Source of the DNA: Siphonodentalium dalli | Taxonomy: Eukaryota > Mollusca > Scaphopoda > Gadilida > Siphonodentaliidae | Direction: 5' to 3' | DNA length: 64,000 nt | Assembly (NCBI GenBank): GCA_032622095.1 | Contig: CP136064.1 | Span: forward strand, 51,032,073 to 51,096,072 | Part shown: piece by piece, positions 11,900 through 25,215 of the stretch | Position numbering within the stretch: the stretch's first letter is position 1 | How the letters are laid out: each line of letters starts with the position of its first letter | Translations under genes and position numbers: made by a program | Notes under the pieces: model-generated | Told to the model about the DNA's origin: nothing | Databases searched by the model: none | The model's input: only the letters and a program-made list of their open reading frames with translations

Positions 11900-13570
11900 G
11901 AAAGCGTTAGCCACCCATTATCACACAGTCATTCCATATATACATAAACACCACAGACACAACAATATAGTGACCCAATGTTTAAACGTACACCTGACCC
12001 ATTACCACGGATGACCATACATCCATGAGTCACAATGAAGGCCCACCTGGTATACTCCTCAACATGACCCATAACCATATAGTCACTCCGTGTATACCCA
12101 TGTATTCACCTCACGATTGGCCATACCGGTAATCCCCTGTATACATAGACATTCAGTATATACATCAACACCACAACAATGACCATAGAGTCACTCCAGG
12201 TATACATATGCACCTCACCAATGGCCATATAGCCACTCGCTTCATACACATACCCTCACCCATGCCACCTGGTATACTCCTTCACCTGCCATATGTCCAT
12301 ATAGTCACCCGTGTGTACATATTCAAAACATTCATACATGATCATGGTCAATCCTTGTACACATATTCACCTCATCATTGGCCATGTCACTCCATGTATC
12401 CCTATGTGTCGCACCATAGCCGAATACTGACACAAGATATACTAATACACCCCAGCTATGTCAGAAAAGTCACTCCATGTATGCATATGCACCTCACCCA
12501 TGGCCATATAGCCACTCGCTATATACACATACCCCTCGCCCACGACCATATAGCAACACGTGTGTATGCCCGTATAACCTACACATGACCATACCGCCAC
12601 GAGTCACCAAGCAGGAACACCACGTATACTCATACACCTGACACATGACCATTTAGTCACTCCCTGTATAGATATTCATTACATTTATGATCATACAGTC
12701 ACTCATTGTATACCTACATGTACTCATATCACCATTGACCATACAGTCACTACATGTATACATATTCGACACACATAGTCATATAACCACTCGATATATA
12801 CATATGCAGCCCACCCTAGACCATGGTGTCACTCCATGTATACATATACACCTCACCAACGGCCATTCAGCCCTTCCAGATATACAAAAAACCTGCACAC
12901 ACGACCACCCATACCTTCCATACTTGCATATACACCTCACACATGACAATTCAGCAACTCACTGTATAATCATACACGCCATCCATGATCATACAACTAA
13001 TCCCTATACACCCACCAATGATAATACATCCACGAGATATATAAATATATACCACAAGGACACTCCCTATATACCCGCACGCTCGATAATGTCCACCCAG
13101 CTTACTCCAGGTATGCATATACACTTCAATCATGACCGTACAGTCATTCCATGTATACCTATACACATTACCCGTAACCATAAAATAACTCCCTATTTAT
13201 CCACACACCCCATCCATGATCATACAGACAACACATGTACATCCAACCCATGACCCTACAGTCACTAAATATATACATAATCAACACACAGATGACCATG
13301 TAACTATATTCATACACCACATCAATGTCCATACATGCACATCGGGTGCACCCGTACTGGATATACACAACCATACAACATACAGTCACTCCATTCATAC
13401 CGATTCACCTCACACATGACCTCTCCCTGTATACCTATACATCTTACAATGGACAACCCACACATAACCATATAGTCACCCCGTGTATACCTATTCACAT
13501 CATTCATGACATACAATAACTCCCTGTATACCTATTCACCTCAAATATGATCATAGAGTAACTCCCTGAC
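11900..13570. repeat. Minisatellite, inverted orientation
   Basis: Same family as 11040-11810 but on the other strand: units contain TGACCATATAGTCACTC and TGTATACATATTCACCTC. The two blocks are head to head around 11815-11900. The long open frame at 12687-13253 (His, Thr and Ile rich, about 14-residue period) follows the repeat and is not a gene. Confidence 0.85.
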
Positions 13571-14163
13571 TACTATCTTGGCATCCACCCTGCATCCAGT
13601 TGATATTTTTTGTTACCATAATGGACCAGAATAGCCACAGATTATGGTTCATCTCGGTTCCGTCTCAACGTTCCGCCCATTTCCATTCAATAATATGGCC
13701 AGAATCACAAAAGAGGTTCTCGGCAAAATTCCATACTTTAAAATGAATTTGTCATGCCCCATACGGAACTGGGACAACCAGAATAGAACATATAGTTGTC
13801 AGTTAATTAACTAACACGTATAATAACCAAGTGAGTCACAATTTACTACCTTTTCGGATAACACAGAGAATAATGTTCAGGATATATGTAAAAAATTTTT
13901 TTTTACAAATTTGGTTGCCATTTTGGAAGCCATCTTGAGCAATTTGGTCTATAGATACCGTAGTGTGACACATTTAAGATAGACCAAAACAATAAACACA
14001 TTTGAATCCAGAGACAGTTACATTTTACCAATGATAGTTGCATTTTACTTGAAAAAAATGGTCTATACCTGAAAAGTTAATTTTTGCAGATATTTATGTC
14101 CAGTTTTTGAGAGAAAAGTCCAATATTTTTGGTGATGTCAGTGGTAACAATAGTAACAATTAA

Positions 14164-14658
14164 AGGTACGGTTGGCCTTGGCGGTGGTTATCCTGTGAAA
14201 ATATTTCCACCCGTCAAAAACCGCCACAAACAGAAAGAAAAACAAAAGGTAGATAGACTTTGTCCGTATACAAATAAGAAATATCGCATAAACAGTATGT
14301 TATTGTCACATTTTTTACCATTGTTATGTAAACAAACGCATAAAAAGTTACTTTTCTGGTGTTTGTTTATATTATGATGGTAAACATAAAGAGCGTTCTG
14401 TGTGGGTGAATTCCTGATATGGAACGAATAAAGAGCGTTTATGCCATTTGTGTGTGATTAGCCAGCAGCATTGTGTTTGTCTTCTGTAACACAATCAGGC
14501 TCTTGCTTAGGTAACATATAGTAAATCTTTATGATAACATGCTGTTTACGCGATGGCCATGGTATATATGAACGAAACTGTATGCGTTTTAATGTTTTTC
14601 TGTTTACGGTGATTGGAACAAATATGAATATTTTCGACAACTAAGGCCTAACGTGCCT
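14164..14658 (+). mobile_element. TTAA MITE, family C copy 1 (495 bp)
   Basis: TTAA at 14160-14163 and 14659-14662. Starts AGGTACGGTTGGCC and ends GGCCTAACGTGCCT. The inside holds repeated ATAAAGAGCGTT blocks in both orientations. Very close to the copy at 22935-23430. Confidence 0.85.
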
Positions 14659-14725
14659 TTAACCATGGTGCATCAGATATGTTAGTATTCAATGTATAGG
14701 AGGCAGTTTTATAAATCAACCACAA

Positions 14726-17700
14726 TAGTCCAGGAGATATTGGTCGACCTCTGCAACCCCCCCCCCCCCCTAGGACTTAACTTCACCCCACTAATTTTCT
14801 TAAGGTCTCCTCTAATTTTTTTCACTTGTTAACAAGAAAAAAAAGTGGCCGCAGAGACTCCATACAAGATGGCGTCCATCATGGCGGCCATTGTTTTTAA
14901 ATGCACCAGGTCTCTTTGATCGCCATTATAGTAAAGATGATAGCACATGCGGTCTTGTTTTCCGCTCGATTCGTTATGCTAATATACAACCCTTACAAAG
15001 TAGCCAAAAATCCGACACCAGAATCCAATATGGCGGCCAAGATGGCCGCCGAAATGTGACAATATGCTATTTTTCTGACATGTTACCACCTTTCGTTTGT
15101 CTCTGTGGGAAAATGTTACAATTTTTGCGTCATATTATACATTTATCATATAGAGGAGTCATTGGCGAACACATGGGGACCATAATATGCATTCATTACG
15201 GGATATTTTTGTCCGATATCACGTTTTCCCAAATGCCGGTATCATAGGTCAAAGCCGAATCTCCGTTAATAACGCGATGTTATGTTTCGAATCAATGATT
15301 GTTATTGCTATTATAACAACACCCATGCATATATATTTGCAGGAGATACTCGAGCTAGGATTCCTCTTATACCTGAGTTGAGGAATATTTACCCAAATCC
15401 AAGATGGCGGCCAAAATGGCCACCAGAAATAAAAAATCGCCGAAAATCGCTGATTTTAACATCAGTGAGCATTATTGTCATGATAACTCCACACCTGCTT
15501 ACTATTGTAAGTTGGGGACACTTAGGCGAAGAACTTTCCTTGTACCATATCCAAATAAAAGTCCCCCAAATCCAAAATGGCGCCCACAATGGCGGACAGA
15601 TTTTGAAAAATCACCGAAATTCCCTCATATTCACATCATTGGGCATTATTGTCGAGACAACTACATCCATGCGTACAGTTGAGTTGGAAATACTGAGGTG
15701 AAGTAATTACCTTACATCTCATGCAAGAAATGGTTTTCCAAATCAAAGATGGCGGCCAAAATGGCGACTGAAATTTGAAAACACGCCTACATTCCTATAC
15801 TTTCTTAGGATGGGCGTTATTGTTTCGCGATTTCTACCCACCATTACATGTTGATATGTATGAATTATCCATTAGGGTTTGGCAAGTGATACCCAAAGTC
15901 AATGTGGCGGCCAAACTGGCGGGCAGAAATTGAAAAGAAGCCGATATTATCACATACTAATTTCAACTTTTTGTCATAATATTGATTTGTATGATAAACG
16001 AAACGGTACATAATATAAGCCATATCTTGGTTCCAATGTAAGTCGTAGCCTTTTGGAAGGGTGAAAACCCACAATCGCAATGTGGCATTTCAAAATCCAT
16101 TCTCCACTAAGGGCTCATACTGGCCGTAACCGTATATAGGTGCGCCGAATAGTCATATTATGACTTCCAAGAATCAAAACAACAGTACCTGAGCTTATTC
16201 TGAATTGCCACATTCAGTATTATCTAGACTCGTTTCCATCTCTTCGTCAGATTAATCTATCTCACTCACAACAACAGTTCACTACTCTTCTTTGTAGGAG
16301 TGTGCCACTAATCGGAATGTTTCAAACAATACATATGCCGGTGTCCAGCTCACGTGTTGGTTTCGAAAGCTTGGAATTCTTAGCGAGCTTCATTCGTGGT
16401 ATAGCTTATGGTATAATTCAGATGCTACATGTGGGGTATATGCGTCATCTTGTGCGATACACTATAAAGGTATTCGGTCGATGCGTATATACTAGCTTTC
16501 AGAAGGACCTATCTATCTGCGTATTGTCAGCTTTGGTGACCTAATGGGGATAACAACGTGTACACCTGGTGATCTTCCCAAACAGCCACTTCTCAATATA
16601 TGGTTCATCAATTCACATACTCATCTAATGCACTGACGTACCCGGACAACTTCTGTATATGGCTTCGAATGTTGAAAGCCCGACATTTGACGGATGCATT
16701 TCTGCTAGAAGACCATAATGCATAATATACCCAAACTCCTTGAACATGATCATAAGAACAAGCTTGTTGGCGTCCAGCAATCGTCTCACCGAACAGATCC
16801 AAGCAGATGCTAACAACACACACGGTGCTCGTTTGTGGGTATGTGTCATAATAGTGGAAATGAAATTGGACCATGACTGCACCGCCCCTTATTTTGTTAT
16901 GTTTTAGATTCAGACAGGATCTCATGTGTGGCTTTGCTTTCCTTGTATGCTAAGATTGTATGTTCCCATCCGTTTGGAAGCCGTTCTTAAACAATTGGAT
17001 CAGGAGTGTGCCATTGGCTACTGCTGTATAAGCCCCACCAAGACTGGGGTGTAGTCTTAAAGGCGATACATTTGATAGTTCGTTGATATGTCACAGTCAT
17101 ACTCACGTTGGGTGGTATGGTTCAAGAAAGTACAAATGCCATCAACAAAAGGGTGAAATGTTCAACGCGAAGAACATCCAGAGGAATGTTACGTTGATGA
17201 GCTCTTGCATTCAGTTCAACAAACGTTGGTACACCAAGTGATTTCTTGGTAACATCACCAATGCGACCATTTTCATGCATGAGACATTAACTACTATATT
17301 CTAAATTTATATATATATATAAAGCTATATGATCATAAAGGTCGCGTTCCCCAACGGCCACAGCCATTGTCATCGAGACTGTAAATTGTTCTTTAAATAC
17401 ATAGTGAAATAAATGCACCACAGTTCCTGACATTTTCTTGAATAATACCGCCCACATACTGGCACTAACCCGGAGAGAGGATAACAAAACACGCATACAT
17501 TCATGCTATAAAGACATTATCCTTTAGTCCATCCGACTGTTTTGAGGGAGCCTAGCATATTATTATCCAGACAAAAGTGTACGTAGTTGAATCAGAAAGG
17601 CTTCGAAACGGATGTGGAATACAACCTTACCACACCAAATAAAACCGACACGCATGACATTCGATATCTTAAACATTCACCAGGTGTAGGGGTGGTGTAT

Positions 17701-19695
17701 ACAGTGGCCCATTTTATTCCCACTATCATGGCGCATGTCCACAAACTAGCACCGCGAGCATTGTTCTTCTCTGCTGTGAGATATTCGACGAGACAACTGC
17801 GGGGCGTCACACAGTTTGCTTCGGATAATGGTCAAGAAGTGTGGGTAGTCTGTACACTAGGGTCTTCTCCTTAGCAGATAGACATCTGTCCAAGGGAATG
17901 AGACAGCTGGCAACCTTCGAAACACTGTCGAAGTTGTCCACATATGCCAATGCGTTCGCTGAGTTTGTAAGTTGACGAACCATCTATTGAGAAGTGACTA
18001 GCTAACTGGTTCGCCAGGTGTACATGTCGTTATCCCATGGGGTATGAGACACATACATAGAGATGACCTTCTGTAAGCTAGACACCGGAAAATGAATTGT
18101 TTGAAACGTTATGATTAGAGGGACCCTACTCCCAGGAAGTGGTGAATACTTTGTCGGTGTGAGCGACCTAGATTTATCAGACAAAGAAATGGAAGCTGGT
18201 CCAGATAATTATGGACGTGACGTGGCAAATCAGAATCTGTTATCAGGTAATTGTTCTGATATAACTATTCGGCGCACCTACGCTTACGGCCATTATCGGC
18301 GCTAAGTGGAGACTGGATTTCGAAATGCCACATCGCGATATTAATTGTGGTATTTCATCTTTCCAGAAGGATACGAGCTATGTTATGCGTTTTGGTACCT
18401 TTAGGTTGAACTAGTAGATGGTTTATGTACAGTTTCGTCCATACATACCGATATTATGACAAAAAGTTGAAATTAATATGTGAAAATATCGATTTCTTTT
18501 CAATTTATAGCCGCCAATTTAGCAGCGATCTTGGCTGTGAGTATCAATTGCCAAACCCTAATGAATACTTCATGTCACTATTCCATATCAACATGTAATG
18601 GTGGATAGAAATCGCGAAACAATAACGCCCATCGTAAGAAAGTAAAGGAATGTAGACTTGTTTTCAAATTTCGGCCGCCATCTTTGATTTGGAAAACCAT
18701 TTCTTGCATGAGATGTAAGGTAATTACTTCACCTCAGTATTTCCAACTCAACTGTACGCATGGATGGAGTTGTCTCGATAATAATGCCCAATGATGTGAA
18801 TATGAGGGAATTTCGGTGATTTTTCAAAATCTGTCCGCCATTGTGGGCGCCATTTTGGATTTGGGGGACTTTTATTTGGATATTATACAAGGAAAGTTCT
18901 TCGCCTAAGTGTTCCCAACTTACAATAGTAAGCAGGTGTGGAGTAGTCATGACAATAATGCTCACTGATGTTAAAATCAGCGATTTGTTTTATTTCTGGT
19001 GGCCATTTTGGCCGCCATCTTGGATTTGGGAAATATTCCTCAACTCAGGTATAAGAGGAATCCTAGCTCGAGTATATCCTGCAAATATATATGCATGGGT
19101 GTTGTTATAATAGCAATAACATTCATTGATTCGAAACATAACATCGCGTTATTAACGGAGATACGGCTTTGACCTATGATACCGGCATTTGTGAAAACGT
19201 GATATCGGACAAAAATATCCCGCAATGAATGCATATTATGGTCCCCATGTGTTCGCCAATGACTCCTCTATATGATAAATGTATAACATGACGCAAAAAT
19301 TGTAAAATTTTCCCACAGAGACAAACGAAAGGTGGTAACATGTCAGAAAAATAGCATATTTTCACATTTCGGCGGCCATCATGGCCGCCATATTGGATTC
19401 TGGTGTCGGATTTTCGGCTACTTTGTAAGGGTTGTATATTACCATAACGAATCGAGCGGAAAACAAGACCGCATGTGCTATCATCTTTACTATAATGGCG
19501 ATCAAAGAGACCTGGTGCATTTAAAAAAAATGGCCGCCATGATGGACGCCATCTTGTCTGGAGTCTCTGTGGCCACTTTTTTTTCTTGTTAACAAGTGAA
19601 AAAAATTAGAGGAGACCTTAAGGAAGAAAATTAGTGGGGTGAAGTTAAGTCCTGGGGGGGGGGGGTGCAGAGGTCGACCAATATCTCCTGGACTA
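14726..19695. repeat. 5-kb palindrome with arms of about 2.4 kb
   Basis: The left arm begins TAGTCCAGGAGATATTGG and the right arm ends with its complement. Arms match almost base for base at the outer 1.3 kb and become diverged toward the centre near 17.2 kb. The outer part holds modules of about 170-180 bp, each starting with AAGATGGCGGCC-like sequence (near 14865, 15030, 15402, 15578, 15745, 15900, and mirrored at 18500-19560). No open frame reads like a protein. Type of element unknown: fold-back transposon or inverted segmental duplication. Confidence 0.85.
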
Positions 19696-19924
19696 CAACT
19701 TGTAAGCGATTGCAGGACACGCTGGGGCAATATTTACCATTTTCCATATTTTGACGGCCATTTTGAGCCAATTTGGTTCCAATGAGTTGGAATATTCATA
19801 GGTAATGATATGCCTCACTTACATTACAAAGTTATGTTCATTTCTTGTTGAAATATGACTAAAATCCCAAATGTGATTTTTTGTGAAATTTTATACCGTG
19901 TTCCAATAATTGCATATTGAATTG

Positions 19925-20040
19925 CTCCAATGATCAGTTAATATACAAAACACAATATAAAGTCACATTACTCAAGCAGTTCCAAACAGCATGAACTGGT
20001 CTAGAAGATATTTGTGAAAAAACGTCATATTTTCAACTTA
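19925..20040. repeat. Inverted partner of 10925-11040
   Basis: Contains the complement of the block with GATCAGTTCATATTGTTTGG and GTTGAGTAATATGACTTTAT, slightly diverged. It frames the whole 10.9-20.0 kb complex as an outer inverted repeat. Confidence 0.75.
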
Positions 20041-20353
20041 ATCCTGATTCACAGAACTTTCAACCGGGTGTGATTTCACGAAGAGCGTTCATTTATTAAA
20101 TAACATACTTGTCCATATATGTATAGCAGATGATGAGATAGTTATGACAGAAATGTCACGAGGAGTGATTCAAATAACAAAGTATTCCCATGTTCATGAG
20201 ATTATATGTATAACGAGTGTGATATATGTCTCGATATTGACTTACTGTATTTTCGCGGCAATAAAAACAGTATGTGACTTTAAGTTGATTTTATGGGTGA
20301 AATATGGGTCACAGGCAGCGACAGGCACCCTCGTTGGATTCAGCATACTTGAA

Positions 20354-20656
20354 TTATGCTAGAAAACTTAGTTTCATGTTTTTCCCCAAAAATGCCTCTA
20401 GGTTTCTAGTATTCCACAAATGTAGCTTTTCCGACATTGTTTGTGTCCCTTGCAGATCGATATCAAAATACGACCTTTCTCGCGCGATCCGAAACACTGA
20501 CGGGTCGACATACTGGATTTTATGCCAGGTATGGATAATGGAAAGAACATCGGCTTTTTCTTTCGGAGTTTCAAACCTTGTCCCTTGCATCAACTTCATC
20601 TCCACACCAGATTTTTCAGTCTTCAAATGCTTCACATAAATCCAAAACGTCTTCAT
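20354..20656 (-). pseudogene. Unassigned 100-residue open frame, possibly a broken ORF
   Basis: The open frame contains KSGVEMKLMQGTRFETPKE and KIQYVDPSVFRIARERS, which look like real protein composition. Just upstream, another frame reads MYEDVLDLCEAFED and then stops, which suggests a frameshifted older coding sequence. I do not recognise the family. It could be a transposon ORF relic or chance. Confidence 0.22.
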
Positions 20657-20659
20657 ACA

Positions 20660-21390
20660 TTTTCAAGAACGTATCATTCATCGGTGTTACTGGTGGTCAG
20701 AGCATCAATTTAGCCTACATATAGTCCCATGGCAGTATATATATGTTCGCCTCATTTCCTTCTGTATATTTCTTTTTACTTCCTTGAACCGAGTGGCTCT
20801 ACACCAAGTTGAACCGAGTACTATTTTTGAGAAATGTCAATTCATATATAACCATACGCAAAATGGTGCCATTTATCCAAAATACAAGAATCTCCATAGG
20901 TTCAATGTTAATTTTTGATCGCAACCGTAGCCACGGATCCCACGGATCATATCCAAATTTTCAAATAAATCTTTGAGGTTCATACTTAGCAGTTTTTATG
21001 ACAACATTTCAAATCGCACCGATCATAATACGCCAAATGGCGCCATCTATCATTTTTGGTAAAAACTAAACGCTCTTTAAATTATAATGCCCCCATTTTA
21101 GGCAAACACTGCAAAACTAAATAATGAAAACAAGTCAATCCTGAAAATAAACCTAATAGGCATGCTTTTAGCAAGCAAAAAAAATGTGATATGATATAAG
21201 AAATATGACTATTTGTCAAACGCGTCACTAAATATCGTTTTGTGGTAGGGGTAAGTTGTTGCCCTGCATTCGCGCTACGTACGCGAATATGTACAGGCAT
21301 ACATATTGCGACAATATCCGATAAGTTTCTGATAAACGGAGTTGAAACCGACACATTTAGCTGAATCAGCGAAAAAAAATTAAGTTTACG
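20660..21390. other. No gene recognised
   Basis: AT-rich DNA with two weakly similar stretches containing ATGGYGCCAT (near 20862 and 21034). Nothing else stands out. Confidence 0.45.
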
Positions 21391-21395
21391 ATTAA

Positions 21396-21875
21396 AGGTA
21401 CTCAACCCGTAAAGAGGGTCCCCATCTCAACAGATTCCAACAACAACAATCCGATCAGAGGGTCCTATGTTACTATTTCTTTGGCTTTGGGGGTAAAAAA
21501 TATTTGATTCGAGTCGAGGAACCCATCAAACAAAGCTCAGAGTTATTAGATATTGATTTTTGAAAATTCTTATGTTCTCGAGATGAGTACCAATAACTGC
21601 CGTCAATTTGGTAACCTGCTCGAGATTTTACGCCAAAATTCTATTCAAACAGACAAGGATGGATAACTCTATAATCAAGTGGGTAATAATAACGAATTTT
21701 TGATTGTCTTCTGGGCCAGAAAGAATTCCCGATAATGAAAAATAATAGATTTCTAAAATCGATATCTAACAAATCTGAGCTTTGATGGGTGACTTCCTCG
21801 ACTCGAATCAAATATTTTTGACCCCCGAAGCCATTGAAATAGTAATTGAGAGGAGTTTTATCGGGTTGAGTACCT
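21396..21875. mobile_element. TTAA MITE, family B copy 2 (480 bp)
   Basis: TTAA at 21392-21395 and 21876-21879. Starts AGGTACTCAACCCG and ends CGGGTTGAGTACCT. Internal sequence is shared with 4696-5757 and with remnants near 49940-50310 and 62760-63150. Confidence 0.85.
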
Positions 21876-22296
21876 TTAACGAAATACATCACAGCTCAAA
21901 CGTCAAAAGATTATCTGGCAACGTTTTATCATTTTCAATACCACTCACATAACTCCCTTCCAAATCAAAGGAAGAAAAGGTTAAATTGAACAAGGAATAG
22001 ATCAAGAACCTTAGACTGATGAACATCACATGAACTAGCTAACCCGAAAAATCCATACAAAATAAGGTTGCAATGCATGGGTAGTAAGAGGAAAATGTGA
22101 AAACAATCAGATTTTGCCCCAGATATTGACCCCGCGACAACCGGATCGATCCTGAAATTAGAAAGTTGTGCTACATAAATAAATATATATATATATCGGT
22201 AATCGCTAAAAGATATGGGGGTACGATACATTAATTAGTAATCACTATATAAAATATGCTACAATAAGATATGTGGTACAGTCGGGATAGAAACGA

Positions 22297-23705
22297 ACTG
22301 ATTTGTGCATTACCTTCGTGGCATGTGCAGTTTGTGCACTATCTTCGTGACATGCTCTACAGCCATATTAAAAGTATATGGTGACCCGAACTGGACGTTT
22401 TATGATGAATCGACATCAGTTATATGGCGATACGAAGTTACTTCTCCCCCAAATTACCTGAAATAATTAACCCACGCCCGTTTATTACCCAATGTGCATT
22501 ACTCCTCCTAGCATTAAGACATTAAATTTGTTCTTAAATGTCACGAAGACAATGCACACACCCATGGAATACTTCTTTTGCAGATTCTACATGGAATATT
22601 CAACCTAATATGGACCAGGGACGTGGAAATACATATGACGAGCTATCATAAATCACGTCTTTGCCATTACTATATGGACAAATTAACCCACGCCAGGCTA
22701 TCAACGAAATGTGAATTATCTTCGTTGCATATGTACACTATCTTCGTGACATGCTCTACAGCCATAATTAAAGTATATGGTGACCCGAAACGGAACTTTT
22801 ATGATGAATCGACATCAGTTATGGCGATACGAAGTTACTTCTCCCCCAAATTACCTGAAATAATTAACCCACGCCCGGTTATTACCCAATTAGCATTACT
22901 CCTCCTAGCATTAAGACATTAAATTTGTACTTAAAGGTACGGTTGGCCTTGGTGGTGGGTATCCTGTGAAAATATTTCCACCCGTCAAAAACCGCCACAA
23001 ACAGAAAGAAAAACAAAATGTAGACAGACTTTGTCCGTATACAAATAAGAAATATCGCATAAACAGTATGTTATTGTCATATGTTTGACCATTGTTATGT
23101 AAACAAAAGCATAAAAAGTAACTTTTCTGGTGTTTGTTTATATTATGATAGTAAACATAAAGAGCGTTCTTTGTTGGTGAATTCCTGATATGGAACGAAT
23201 AAAGAGCGTTTATGCCATTTGTGTGTGATTAGCCAGCAGCATTGTGCTGTCTTCTGTAACATTAACCATGCAGGCTCCTGCTTAGGTAAAATATAGTCAA
23301 TCTTTATAACATGCTGTTTACGCAATGGTCATGGTATATATGAACGAAACTGAATGCGTTTTAATGTTTTTCTGTTTACGGTGATTGGAACAAATATGAA
23401 TATTTTCGACAACTAAGGCCTCACGTGCCTTTAAATGTCACGAAGATAATGCAGTGAATGCACACACCCATGTAATACGTCTTTTGTATGTTCTACATGG
23501 AATATTCAACCTAATGTGGACCAGGGACGTGGAAATACATATGACGAGCTATCATAAATCACGTCTTTGTCATATTATATGGACAAATTAACCCACGGCA
23601 GGCTATGGTCAGCGAAATGTGCATTATTTTCGTGGCATGTGCACTATCTTCGTGACATGCTCTACAGCCATAATTAAAGTACCGTATATGGTGACCCGAA
23701 CTGGA
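22297..23705. repeat. Tandem repeat of about 410 bp, 2 full units and part of a third
   Basis: Units begin near 22297, 22712 and 23618, each with CTATCTTCGTGACATGCTCT and TATGGTGACCCGAA. The second unit is interrupted by the MITE at 22935-23430. No coding sense seen. Confidence 0.85.
22935..23430 (+). mobile_element. TTAA MITE, family C copy 2 (496 bp) with an empty site nearby
   Basis: TTAA at 22931-22934 and 23431-23434. Starts AGGTACGGTTGGCC and ends GGCCTCACGTGCCT. The neighbouring tandem unit has the uninterrupted target CTTAAATGTCACGAAG at 22533-22548, which proves the element boundaries and the TTAA duplication. Confidence 0.93.
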
Positions 23706-23770
23706 CTGAGATTAGTGAGATATGTCGTATCTTCGTATCTTTTAGCGTTTTCGTCGAGGGTAGCCGGGTA

Positions 23771-24016
23771 ATGTCGCAAGAGCTATATACTCGTCCTTGA
23801 CCACGATAAATGGTATAATCGTAGGGCGCGCATCTATAATCTCAAATCGACTTCATTCTACCCGCATGTGCAATTCAAATGACTTAATTATATATCAAGA
23901 TGTTCCACCCACTTTGGTGTTCTAGCTAGAAACTACCCGAAGAAGACCCGTTAATTAGTTGAATATAACGTGACTTCAAATTCTGAGGTGAAGGTCGTGT
24001 ACAGCTCTTGCGACAT
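23771..24016. mobile_element. Small TIR element (246 bp), TA flanks
   Basis: Inverted ends ATGTCGCAAGAGCT, flanked by TA on both sides (23769-23770, 24017-24018). TA flanks fit Tc1/mariner-type insertion, but two bases are weak evidence. Confidence 0.55.
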
Positions 24017-24118
24017 TAGGCCTGCCTATCTACCACACTAGAGTCCACCTCCCCGCCCACGGCTCTATTTGCTTGTGACTCGGCACGTGTTCCTCTTCAT
24101 ATTTGTATGTATGACCAC

Positions 24119-24305
24119 AGGGGCCTTTAACGCGCTTCGCCCCCTTTTGCACTGCCCACATACGCCGCCTCTATATACGCGCATACTTCGCGTTAATGGA
24201 ACATGATATAGTTCCATTAACGCGAAGAAGGCGCGTATATAGAGGCGGCGTATATGGGCAGTGCAAAAGGGGGGGGGCGGACAGCGGAGCGCGTTACAGG
24301 CCCCA
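24119..24305. repeat. 187-bp near-perfect hairpin
   Basis: Arms of about 88 bp are almost perfectly complementary around a short AT loop near 24209. Ends read GGGGCCTTTAACGCGC and GCGCGTTACAGGCCCC. It is far more GC-rich than its surroundings. Probably a palindromic MITE; a transcript would form a long duplex. Confidence 0.85.
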
Positions 24306-24636
24306 TGTGGTATGGCCATTGTCGCATTGTACATGTCACGTATCATGGAAAATCAGGATCTCTCAAATGTGCAAAAAGACACATATGCAGCATCTCGAAA
24401 TCATTATAAAAACGCGATGCTATAGATTTGTCGTCTGCCTTGACTGCCAATAATTTAATATGTATGCAGTGAAAATGTGGTAGACCTACCAGTACCGGTA
24501 CGCGTTTGAATAAGTATGAAAATACACATTTCTGGTGACGTCACACGAGAAGTCATCAGAGTGGGAATTATGATCGGCGCTAATTTCAATACACTTACAG
24601 AATCTGGTGAAACAAGGTACAAATATTCATTTTAAT

Positions 24637-24716
24637 TGTTGCCATTCATCGGAAAGCTCTCACCGAGAACTGTGCTTAAGGAGTCAATTATTTAGGGCAT
24701 TACTCAATTTACTGTA
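24637..24716. mobile_element. Partial palindromic TA MITE (family P)
   Basis: Half copy containing GCCATTCATCGGAAAGCTCT and ATTTAGGGCATTACT, shared with the family P elements near 28959, 34635, 41089 and others. Confidence 0.6.
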
Positions 24717-25215
24717 GCATATATATATATACTATTACCAGCATAATTCATAATTTGACATAGTCACATAGTGACATACCGGTACGGTAATGACTAATGT
24801 CATAAATCTAGCTTCACACATTTCAACTTGTATTTGACATTTCCCTCTGTTGAGTGTTGTTTCTGATAAAAGAAAGTTTTCTTTTTAGTTTGTTTAAACT
24901 GACTATACCGTATATACTTGGGTTGTAGAACAAACTGTTAGTGTTAGGGTTTTTGAAGGTAAAACTAAATATAAAAACCTGCCTGCCTGCCTAGTTTGAA
25001 CAAAAAGTGTTGGAGAACCTGGAGAAACAGATAATTAACTTTGTCGTATGCTGACATTACTGATTAAAAGTTTGTGTGACCTTAAATGGTTTCCACACCT
25101 GAGGCTGAGCTATGTCAGGAGGTGGAAAGTTTAGATGGATCTACACAGAAACCAACTTAATTGTTAAGCTAGTACACCACATGAAGGAATCTATTCTATA
25201 TGAAGACCACATCAA

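Noticed and set aside
12687-13253. 188-residue open frame
   Set aside because: It follows the 40-bp minisatellite period (His/Thr/Ile repeats); frames on both strands are open for the same reason.
14891-15701. Overlapping open frames of 90-140 residues
   Set aside because: Mirrored by frames at 18729-19365 in the other palindrome arm with stops and shifts; repeat DNA, not genes.
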